Assembly: GCA_964440985.1 (NCBI GenBank)
Contig: CAYTWE010000004.1
Coordinates: forward strand, 3,805-67,804
Direction of reading: 5' to 3'
Source of the DNA: UBA1731 sp964440985
GTDB taxonomy: Bacteria; Verrucomicrobiota; Kiritimatiellia; RFP12; UBA1067
Length of the DNA stretch: 64,000 nucleotides
The notes beneath the pieces were generated by a model that saw nothing but the letters and a program-made list of their open reading frames with translations, was not told the origin of the DNA and did not search any database. Below, piece by piece: positions 26,358-33,282 of this stretch (the first letter of the stretch is position 1; each line of letters starts with the position of its first letter). A program made the translations under genes and the position numbers.

Positions 26358-27184
26358 GCCACAATCTCCGAAAGCACTTCCTCGAAAGCCAGGCCATCAT
26401 GCGTCGGGATGCCAAGCGCCTCCGAGCGAGCGACGGCCTTCGAGACGAAAAGCGCAGCCCGGCGGACTGACTCCATGAATGATGCGCCGTTGAGAAGCGA
26501 ACCGAGAAGCACCGATACGAACACGTCACCGGTGCCGCTTCTGTCCGCACCTATGCGCTTGACCGAAAAGACCTGCGACGCACTTCCCTTTTCGTACACG
26601 TAGTTCACAAGGTCGTCGCCACGCGCTATGCCGGAGATGACAATGCGCTTCGCGTGAACCGCAAGCGCACCGCAGAGGTCTTCCAGTTCGGCGTCGGTCA
26701 TGTCCGGTGCATACGGCCTGTCCGCAAGGACGCAAGCCTCGGTAAGGTTGGGCGTAAGCACGTCCGCAACGTTGAGGAACGCCCGCATGGACTTTGCAAG
26801 CTCGTCGTCGTATGTCGAGTACAGCCTTCCGTAGTCGCCCATCACCGGATCGACAAGCACCAGCGTATCGGGAGTGCGGAACGCTTCGATGAAGCGGAAC
26901 ACAAAATCTATCTGACGGCTGGAGCCGAGAAATCCGGTTGATATGGCGCTGAACCGCAAATCCAGCCTCTTCCACTGCTCAACATAGTCGTCAAGGTGGT
27001 CGGTGCAGTCCGTCCACGCATATGACGGAAAGCCTGTGTGGTTTGTGAAGATCGCAGTCGGGACCGGACAGCACTGAACCTTCATCGCCGACAGTATCGG
27101 CAGGGCGACTGTCAGCGAACATCTCCCGAACCCGGAGAAATCGTTTATGGCCGCAACTTTCCTTTGTCTGTTGTGGTCTTCCAT
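26354..27184 (-). CDS. Pyridoxal/pyridoxamine kinase
   Basis: The 276-residue ribokinase-fold enzyme starts KVAAINDFSGFGRCSLTVAL and has LVDPVMGDYG, LTPNLTEA and the catalytic GTGDVFVSVLLG, as in PdxY/PdxK. It phosphorylates vitamin B6 vitamers in the salvage pathway. The ATG at 27184 is used; in-frame starts at 27208 and 27214 would add 8-10 residues, and none has a strong ribosome binding site. It starts an overlapping three-gene set with the radical SAM and trmH genes. Confidence 0.87.
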   Translation of the reverse strand: MEDHNRQRKVAAINDFSGFGRCSLTVALPILSAMKVQCCPVPTAIFTNHTGFPSYAWTDCTDHLDDYVEQWKRLDLRFSAISTGFLGSSRQIDFVFRFIEAFRTPDTLVLVDPVMGDYGRLYSTYDDELAKSMRAFLNVADVLTPNLTEACVLADRPYAPDMTDAELEDLCGALAVHAKRIVISGIARGDDLVNYVYEKGSASQVFSVKRIGADRSGTGDVFVSVLLGSLLNGASFMESVRRAALFVSKAVARSEALGIPTHDGLAFEEVLSEIVA

Positions 27185-27215
27185 TCTCAACAGTCCATCG
27201 CCGTGCATTTGCAAA

Positions 27216-27243
27216 GTGGATGCGGCGATATGGCCGCATCCAC
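27216..27243 (-). terminator. Strong 11-bp hairpin terminator beyond tpiA
   Basis: A perfect 11-bp inverted repeat (GTGGATGCGGC against GCCGCATCCAC) encloses a 6-nt loop and is followed on the minus strand by TTT. It lies between tpiA and pdxK and should end the tpiA transcript. Confidence 0.6.
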
Positions 27244-27265
27244 TCCGTTCAACAGCTGAACCAGC

Positions 27266-27293
27266 ACCCGCCGTCCTTGCGGACGGAACGGGT
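27266..27293 (-). terminator. GNRA-capped hairpin just after tpiA
   Basis: On the minus strand ACCCG-TT-CCGTCC-GCAA-GGACGG-CGGGT forms an 11-bp stem with a 2-nt bulge and a GCAA tetraloop, 15 nt past the tpiA stop. No T tract follows, so it may protect the 3' end or act together with the second hairpin at 27216-27243. Confidence 0.5.
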
Positions 27294-27308
27294 GGTCGGT
27301 CACTCCGG

Positions 27309-28070
27309 TCAGGCCTTGGCGGCCGCAGAGATGATGCCGGCGAAGTCCTCGGCCTTGAGGGCGGCGCCGCCGATGAGACCGCCGTCGATGTCCTTCTTGG
27401 CGAGCAGCTCAGCGGCGTTGCCGGGCTTCATCGAGCCGCCGTACTGGATGCGGACAGTCTCGGCCGTTTCGGCGCCAACGAGCTTGGCAAGCGTGGCGCG
27501 GATGAGTGCATGGACCTCCTGCGCCTGATCGGGCGTAGCCGTCTTTCCGGTTCCGATCGCCCACACAGGCTCGTACGCGATCACAAGCTTCGCGCAGTCC
27601 GCCGCCGTGACGTCCTTGAGGCCGACGTTCATCTGACGCTCGATGACCTCGTTGAGCTTTCCGGCCTCGCGCTCCTCAAGCGTTTCGCCGACGCAGACGA
27701 TGGCCGTAAGCCCCGCCGCGATCACAGCACGCGTACGCTTGTTCACCGTCTCGTCCGTCTCGCCGAAGTACTGGCGGCGTTCCGAGTGACCGATGATCAC
27801 GTACTCGACCCCGGCGTCAACGAGCATTCCCGTGGAGATTTCGCCGGTGAACGCACCCTTCGCCTCCCAGTGCGCGTTCTCCGCACCGGCCTTGACCTGT
27901 GTTCCCTTGCAGGCCTCAACTGCGGCGGGAATGTCGATTGCGGGTGTGCAGCACACGATGTCGACGTTATTGAAATCCTTTGTCGCCTCAGCGATTGCCT
28001 TCACGAGAGCCGCCGTCTCCGAGGGCTTGACGTTCATCTTCCAGTTGCCGGCGATGATTTTCTTGCGCAT
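27309..28070 (-). CDS. tpiA: Triosephosphate isomerase
   Basis: The 253-residue TIM-barrel enzyme interconverts dihydroxyacetone phosphate and glyceraldehyde 3-phosphate. It has RKKIIAGNWKMN, the catalytic histidine in GHSERRQYFGE, the catalytic glutamate in AYEPVWAIGTG and YGGSMKPGN. The ATG at 28070 is set by the conserved N terminus. The frame is open to 28175, but that part is leader. A promoter at 28196-28225 gives a ~120-nt leader with inverted repeats. Confidence 0.97.
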   Translation of the reverse strand: MRKKIIAGNWKMNVKPSETAALVKAIAEATKDFNNVDIVCCTPAIDIPAAVEACKGTQVKAGAENAHWEAKGAFTGEISTGMLVDAGVEYVIIGHSERRQYFGETDETVNKRTRAVIAAGLTAIVCVGETLEEREAGKLNEVIERQMNVGLKDVTAADCAKLVIAYEPVWAIGTGKTATPDQAQEVHALIRATLAKLVGAETAETVRIQYGGSMKPGNAAELLAKKDIDGGLIGGAALKAEDFAGIISAAAKA

Positions 28071-28118
28071 TTCTGTTCTGACCTTTCTGTATCCTTGCTT
28101 CTTGTTGCAAAATGCCCG

Positions 28119-28138
28119 CTGGAGGGGTTTCTCTCCAG
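28119..28138 (-). promoter_or_regulatory. Hairpin in the tpiA leader
   Basis: CTGGAG and CTCCAG form a perfect 6-bp stem around an 8-nt loop in the middle of the ~120-nt tpiA leader, next to GC-rich sequence that can form a second small stem (CCG...CGG). The leader does not match a riboswitch I recognise. Confidence 0.35.
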
Positions 28139-28195
28139 ACATATGTCCGCCCTCCTGCCGACACCCGCCGGGCATGGGAAAGCTTTTGGCGCGTA

Positions 28196-28225
28196 ATTAT
28201 ACACCATCGGTGTTCCGTTTTGCAA
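28196..28225 (-). promoter_or_regulatory. Promoter of tpiA
   Basis: On the minus strand TTGCAA (28220-28225) and a perfect TATAAT (28196-28201) are 18 nt apart. Unlike most promoters in this window it has a recognisable -35, lacks the TGn extension, and drives a long leader. Confidence 0.65.
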
Positions 28226-28269
28226 GAAAATTGGAAATCAATTCATTTTCCTGGAACGGCAGCACCTCG

Positions 28270-30672
28270 CTACCTGGCAAAATCCAGCAGCCTCACCGTC
28301 TCCGGAGGGATCGTCGCTTCGGCAGCTCCGTTGATGAACCGCCACTCTGCACCGGCCACAAGCTCCTTTGCCCGCTTTGCACCGGTAAGCGACCTGATCC
28401 TCACGTTCTGCGGCGTTGTGCCTGAATTGAACACGGTCAGGTATCTGTCGCCAAACTGCTCGACGAACACCGATGGCGTCTCGGAGACGGCAAGGGTGTT
28501 GACCGGACGCCATCCGGCCTCAGAGATCATTCGGCAGAGCGGCACGTACTTCTTGAACAGCGGACGGTCACGATTGTACAGTTCAGGGCACGAGAAGTAG
28601 TGCCCGCCGGAGGCGTTCGGACTGAAGAAGCTCGGAAGCAGGCCATAGGCGAGCGTACGCTGCATGTACTTCTCTACCATCTCGTGAGTGAACTTGCTGA
28701 AATCCACGTTCATCAGGAAGCAGTACGGCTTGCCGCCGCTTATCGCCCGACGGTAGAGCAGCTCTTCGTCGGACATCGGCTTCCACTGCGCCGTCTTGTG
28801 GTCAATCCACCCGGTCTCAGTCCCGTTGTAGTCGCTGTACGGAACGAGCCACGGCCAGCGGTTCGGAACGGCGTTGCACATCAGGAGGCGACCTATCGAA
28901 TGGCATCTATCAGATGCGGCGCGAACGTACTCGTAGAACATGAGCGACTTGGCGAGAGCTGGACGCTTCGTCTCCTTGGAATAGACAAGCGGCGTCTTTG
29001 AATACGCAAAATGCTCGCGGTTGAAGTTCACATCCGGAGTGACATACCCTTCTGCGGAGTCGATGTACTCACCGTCCACGCCCTGCGGGAACGTCTTGCC
29101 GCCGTAGCGTCCGTTCCACTCCTTGTCCGAGAACTTGTAGGCGTATTCGCCGCCGGGGAGCGACGGAAGCGGACACAGATTCCATACCGCGCCGCTGCAC
29201 CACGGCTCATCCTTGACCTTGCCGACAACACTTCCGTGTTCATCGCGAAAGGCAGACCTGCGCCACGCAATGGCGAATTCGTTTCCGTTTGCGGCCTGCC
29301 TGTCGCCCTCGATGAAGCAGTCGCCGATTGTGTATCCGCCCATTCCCTTCGGCATCGCCATCCACCATGTGGACGGTTCCGTGTAGCGGAACGTGAGTAT
29401 GCCGTGGGCATCGTCCCAGCCCGGCTCTCCGTCGCCCTCCTTCACGCCAAATCCAAAATCATCCCACCCTTCGACCTTGCTGATGTTGTGGAACGCCATC
29501 CATATGCCGTGCCTTTTGATCCTGACTTCGTTGAGTTCCGGATAGAGTGCCTGATACGTCGCAAGAGCGCCGCGGAATCCGTGCTTTGCCGGGAACGCAA
29601 AGCGCACGAAACGGAAATGCGCGTCGGGATGCTCCTTGGCGAATCCGAGGTCGAATGCGATGAACAGCTGACGCAGACGCTGGTGGGCGGTCACGCGGAA
29701 CACGGCAGGCGCCGTGCAGTCAATGCCGAGCGCAACGCCCTTTCCGTCAACGGTCACGGCGCCAAACGGCCAACGGGACATCAGCCCTTCACCTGCGTTC
29801 TGCTGAATCGTGGTGCGGAACTGGACATCGCCCTCCGCATCGAGCGTCACGTCTGTGCGCGGATCGGAATGCCACACCATCGGCGCGGCTTCATCGAACG
29901 GAATCGCGTACACAAGCGTGACGGCCCTGTCACGTCCGGAAAGCTCACGCGCCGTGACATCGAAGATCGTGGCATCTGCAATCTGCTCCGTCTTCACGTC
30001 AAGCGCAATCTTCTCCGCCTCGCCGCCGGACGCAACGGAAACGAAACCGCGACCGGCCGTGACGTCTCGCACCATGAAACCGGGCGCTTCGAGCCTGCGC
30101 TGCCGTGAGAGATCCGCAAAGCAGGTGTCATACATCGAAATCGCGCCAAGCGAATGCAGACGGACGACCGGTGCACGGAACTTGACGCGGCCGGCGACGT
30201 TCCTCAAAAGCAGATTGCAGGAGAACGACTTGACCGGCTTGTTCGGCATTACCGTCACTTTCCCCTTCTGCCAGCCGAGACCAGGATTGCGGGTGAACTG
30301 GGCGCACTGTCCGTACAGCGACGTTCCGTCCGCATACTGCACGTCGATGTAGAGAGCGTAGTCGTTGGAGCGCTCTCCGCGCACGGAGACGGCCAGGCTC
30401 TCCGCCGTAACGGTGAACGGTGCGGCATTGGTCTGATTCAAGTTTACGTTCCACGATGCGCCACGGGACACCTTGGAATCCTTGCCGTTGTCGCACACGA
30501 TAACGTCCGAACCCTCAAATGCGAACCCTTCGCCAAACTTGCGGCATTTGTCGAAGGACAGGTCCCGCACAGATACGCCAGCCGTTCCGGAAGCCTCCGG
30601 ATACACCACGCCGCCCACAAGCGGAAGCGCAAAGATCGCAACCGCCGCAAAAAACAGATTTGATGCCTTCAT
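28270..30672 (-). CDS. Large secreted protein, glycoside-hydrolase-like, family not recognised
   Basis: The 800-residue product has a signal peptide (MKASNLFFAAVAIFALP) ending near LVGG. Residues ~20-330 look like beta-sandwich domains. Residues ~380-700 contain aromatic and acidic segments such as GIWMAFHNISKVEGWDDFGFG, DGEYIDSAEGY and PNRWPWLVPYSDYN, suggestive of a TIM-barrel enzyme, and a short beta domain ends the protein. I cannot name the family. It follows the GH20 gene but has its own extended -10 exactly 7 nt before the ATG and no ribosome binding site. Confidence 0.72.
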   Translation of the reverse strand: MKASNLFFAAVAIFALPLVGGVVYPEASGTAGVSVRDLSFDKCRKFGEGFAFEGSDVIVCDNGKDSKVSRGASWNVNLNQTNAAPFTVTAESLAVSVRGERSNDYALYIDVQYADGTSLYGQCAQFTRNPGLGWQKGKVTVMPNKPVKSFSCNLLLRNVAGRVKFRAPVVRLHSLGAISMYDTCFADLSRQRRLEAPGFMVRDVTAGRGFVSVASGGEAEKIALDVKTEQIADATIFDVTARELSGRDRAVTLVYAIPFDEAAPMVWHSDPRTDVTLDAEGDVQFRTTIQQNAGEGLMSRWPFGAVTVDGKGVALGIDCTAPAVFRVTAHQRLRQLFIAFDLGFAKEHPDAHFRFVRFAFPAKHGFRGALATYQALYPELNEVRIKRHGIWMAFHNISKVEGWDDFGFGVKEGDGEPGWDDAHGILTFRYTEPSTWWMAMPKGMGGYTIGDCFIEGDRQAANGNEFAIAWRRSAFRDEHGSVVGKVKDEPWCSGAVWNLCPLPSLPGGEYAYKFSDKEWNGRYGGKTFPQGVDGEYIDSAEGYVTPDVNFNREHFAYSKTPLVYSKETKRPALAKSLMFYEYVRAASDRCHSIGRLLMCNAVPNRWPWLVPYSDYNGTETGWIDHKTAQWKPMSDEELLYRRAISGGKPYCFLMNVDFSKFTHEMVEKYMQRTLAYGLLPSFFSPNASGGHYFSCPELYNRDRPLFKKYVPLCRMISEAGWRPVNTLAVSETPSVFVEQFGDRYLTVFNSGTTPQNVRIRSLTGAKRAKELVAGAEWRFINGAAEATIPPETVRLLDFAR

Positions 30673-30679
30673 GTGCCGC

Positions 30680-30685
30680 ATTGTA
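30680..30685 (-). promoter_or_regulatory. Leaderless promoter overlapping the upstream stop codon
   Basis: Reverse-strand TGATACAAT is an extended -10 followed by 7 nt and the ATG at 30672. The TGA of the element is also the stop codon of the GH20-SGNH gene (30686-30688). The layout matches the ubiE promoter, which has the same ATGATACAAT. Confidence 0.6.
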
Positions 30686-32911
30686 TCATAATGAACCGCC
30701 GAGGACACGTGCAACGTGCGGAAGGAAGGCGGCGGACAACGCCTTGTATCCGGCGTCGGTCGGGTGGGCTGAATCCGACATCATCCCGTGCACGATGTCG
30801 CCGTTTGCGTCAACGAATCGTCCCCCCGCATTCTCAAAGCTGACCTTCCCGTCATATCCGTACGACGGGATTCGCGACAAAAGCGCATTCAGCCTGTCCA
30901 CGTTCCGGCGAAGCGGACTTCCCGGTGTCCCCGCCGGCAGGGCGCCCATCAGCAGAATGCGCGCCTGCGGCTGGATGCGCCGGATGCGGCCGATCAGGCC
31001 TCTGATCGCCTGCGCCGTCTCCTCCGGTGAATCCGCCTTCCCCTCTTCGTCCGGCACAAGGTTGTTTCTGCCGAGCATGATTACAACCAGCTGTGTACGC
31101 ACGTTCTTGAGTTCGCCGTTGTCGACTCGCCAAAGCGCGTTCTCCGTGCGGTCGCCAGCACAGCTCATGTTCATGACGCGCACACGGCGGTCGAACATCG
31201 CCTTCCAGCGCGGCAGCGTCAGCGAGTCGTCCGTCTCGCCGATGGAGTCGATGCCCGACCACAGATGGAGCGCATCGTCGCCGATGAACACGACATTCGG
31301 ATTCGTGCGCCATGTCTTGGCTTCCGCCAATATGTAGTCATGCCGTTCGCGCCAGTCATAGCCAACGGCCCGTACGTTCTCCGCCGGCTGCAGGGCACGG
31401 CTGGCCGGAACGCCCTCCGGCGTCGGGGCGGCGTTCACGCCCATCCGGCGAAGCCTCGGAATGTGATCGCCCATCCGCCGAAGGAAATCGCCGTAATTGA
31501 GGGCGGACTTCTCCGACCACAGGATTTCCGCAACGGCGCACAGCCTCGGAAAGCCCTGCCACATAAGCTCTTCCGGAACACGTATTCCCTCCGACCAGAG
31601 AAGCCCCTCCGAACCCAGCACATGACCGGCAAATTCGCCGGGAACGCCGTCTGTCGGATCGAAAGAGTAGACGCGGGAAAGCGGCAGCCCGCCGCCGTCC
31701 GACCGCCACGGATCGTCGGGAATCCCCTGCTTCTGGTCAAGGTACATCAACCGGTTCGGACAGACCACGCAGTCGACGCCGTTCGTGGCGGCGAAAGCCG
31801 CCTTCTCCGTTCCAAGCCAGCACATGGCCGCCGTGTTTCCGCAGATGCCGCCGTCCAGCATCTCCTCCCAGCCAATGGCACGTTTGCCCTTCTTCATCAG
31901 ATACTCCGCGAAATGGCGCATCAGCCACGTCTGCAGCGCATTCTCGTCCTTCAGCCCGGCGGACTTGATGCGGGCCTGGCATTTCGGACACTTCCGCCAG
32001 CGGATCTTCGGACACTCGTCGCCGCCGATGTGGATGAACTCGGAATGCTTGAACAGGCGACAGTATTCGTCAAGAACGCTTTCAAGGAAGGCGATTGCGC
32101 GGTCGTTTCCGGCGCAGTACAGCTCGCGCTTGACGCCCCATTTCACGTCCACGCGGCGTTCAAGCCGCTCTCCAAGGCACGAGAATTCCGGATAGGCCGT
32201 AAGCGCGGCCCTGGAGTGTCCGGGAATCTCAAGCTCCGGCACGATCTTGACATGATGCCGTTCCGCGAACTCGACGATCTCCTTGATATCCTCCTCCGTG
32301 TAGAAATGCGGCCCGTACCGCCGTCCGTCGCCCTCAGCGGAGTTGTCGAAGCGCGGACTTTCCGCCCGAACTGCCCCCCGTGCCGTCAGCTCCGGCCATT
32401 TCCGGATCTCGATGCGCCACCCCTGGTCTTCCGTCAGGTGCCAATGCAGAACGTTCAGCTTGTTGAACGCCATGGCCTCGATTATCTTCTTGATCGTCTC
32501 CTTGCCGAAGAAATGGCGTCCTTCGTCCACAAGGCAGCCCCGCCAGCGGAAGCGCGGCCAGTCCCGTATGCGGCAGAACGGATACGAGACCTGCTCGCCC
32601 ACGCCCTGCGCCAGCTGCCGAAGCGTAATCCGCGCATAAAACGCGCCGTCGCCGTCCGACGACGCCACGCGAACGCCACTGGCATCGACCGTCAGTTCAT
32701 ATCCCGCTTTCGGCTGGGCCGCATCAAAGACGTCAACCACATTTGTGCCGCTGTACATCCCGTCACGCCATTCAACCTGCCGAGGCGCAGGAACGATCGA
32801 CGGCAGGATGCCTGTGCCACCGGCACCCGCCCCCGCATATGCGAAAACGGCTACTGAACACGCAAGCGCGCAGACCGCGCCCCTCACGGACATTTTCTTT
32901 TCACTCATCAT
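30686..32911 (-). CDS. GH20 beta-N-acetylhexosaminidase fused to a degenerate SGNH domain
   Basis: The 741-residue product has a signal peptide near the N terminus. The GH20 part carries GCLVDEGRHFF, VLHWHLTEDQGW and the catalytic D-E pair in HIGGDECPK near residue 300. From about residue 540 there is a GDSL/SGNH domain with MNMSCAGDRTENALWR, GRNN and DSAHP. In this domain the nucleophile motif GDS reads FIGDDALHL, so the catalytic serine is replaced by aspartate. GH20 removes terminal GlcNAc or GalNAc, so mucin or host-glycan use is likely. Starts at 32911 and 32908 are both possible after AAAGG. Confidence 0.88.
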   Translation of the reverse strand: MMSEKKMSVRGAVCALACSVAVFAYAGAGAGGTGILPSIVPAPRQVEWRDGMYSGTNVVDVFDAAQPKAGYELTVDASGVRVASSDGDGAFYARITLRQLAQGVGEQVSYPFCRIRDWPRFRWRGCLVDEGRHFFGKETIKKIIEAMAFNKLNVLHWHLTEDQGWRIEIRKWPELTARGAVRAESPRFDNSAEGDGRRYGPHFYTEEDIKEIVEFAERHHVKIVPELEIPGHSRAALTAYPEFSCLGERLERRVDVKWGVKRELYCAGNDRAIAFLESVLDEYCRLFKHSEFIHIGGDECPKIRWRKCPKCQARIKSAGLKDENALQTWLMRHFAEYLMKKGKRAIGWEEMLDGGICGNTAAMCWLGTEKAAFAATNGVDCVVCPNRLMYLDQKQGIPDDPWRSDGGGLPLSRVYSFDPTDGVPGEFAGHVLGSEGLLWSEGIRVPEELMWQGFPRLCAVAEILWSEKSALNYGDFLRRMGDHIPRLRRMGVNAAPTPEGVPASRALQPAENVRAVGYDWRERHDYILAEAKTWRTNPNVVFIGDDALHLWSGIDSIGETDDSLTLPRWKAMFDRRVRVMNMSCAGDRTENALWRVDNGELKNVRTQLVVIMLGRNNLVPDEEGKADSPEETAQAIRGLIGRIRRIQPQARILLMGALPAGTPGSPLRRNVDRLNALLSRIPSYGYDGKVSFENAGGRFVDANGDIVHGMMSDSAHPTDAGYKALSAAFLPHVARVLGGSL

Positions 32912-32928
32912 CAACACCTTTCCTTCCG

Positions 32929-32934
32929 ATTATA
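32929..32934 (-). promoter_or_regulatory. Promoter -10 of the GH20-SGNH gene
   Basis: A perfect reverse-strand TATAAT lies 17 nt before the start and just ahead of GGAAGGAAAGG. Its TAA is also the stop codon of the truncated upstream gene (GTA TAA). No clear -35 is seen. Confidence 0.55.
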
Positions 32935-33280
32935 CCGTCAGGCGCAAACTTATGTTCAGCGCCTTTCCCCGGCACGTAAGCGACGGATAGAAGAGAACGA
33001 TCCTTTCTGCGTCTGCCGTGACGGTCGGCGTCTGCTCCGCCCCCAGCACGGGCACCTCACGCTCCTCATGTCCGCCGCGCCGGTCGTCGAAATAGAGCCG
33101 CCACAGCTGTGCGCCGCCCGCCCAGTCATGCCCCGTCGCCTTGCATACGAGCGCCTTCAGTTCGCCCCTGTCTCCGACTTCGACGCGCACAAGGCCGTTC
33201 TCAAGACTTGCCGCCGCCGCTACTGACGCGACGCCGGCCAATGCCAGCGCGAGCAGACCGGTTTTTCGCGAATAATTCAT
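32930..33280 (-). pseudogene. Truncated secreted protein, N-terminal part of a longer enzyme
   Basis: The 116-residue frame has a signal peptide (LLALALAGVASVAAAAS) followed by LENGLVRVEVGDRGELKALV, ATGHDWAGGAQLWRLYF and ISLRLTV. This is the start of a beta-sandwich domain typical of long secreted glycosidase-like proteins (DUF6259-type is my best guess). It stops after only ~95 mature residues, at a TAA lying inside the -10 of the GH20 gene. The start is good: GGGAGAGG precedes the ATG, 2 nt after the upstream gene. The rest appears to have been deleted. Confidence 0.6.
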
Positions 33281-33282
33281 CT

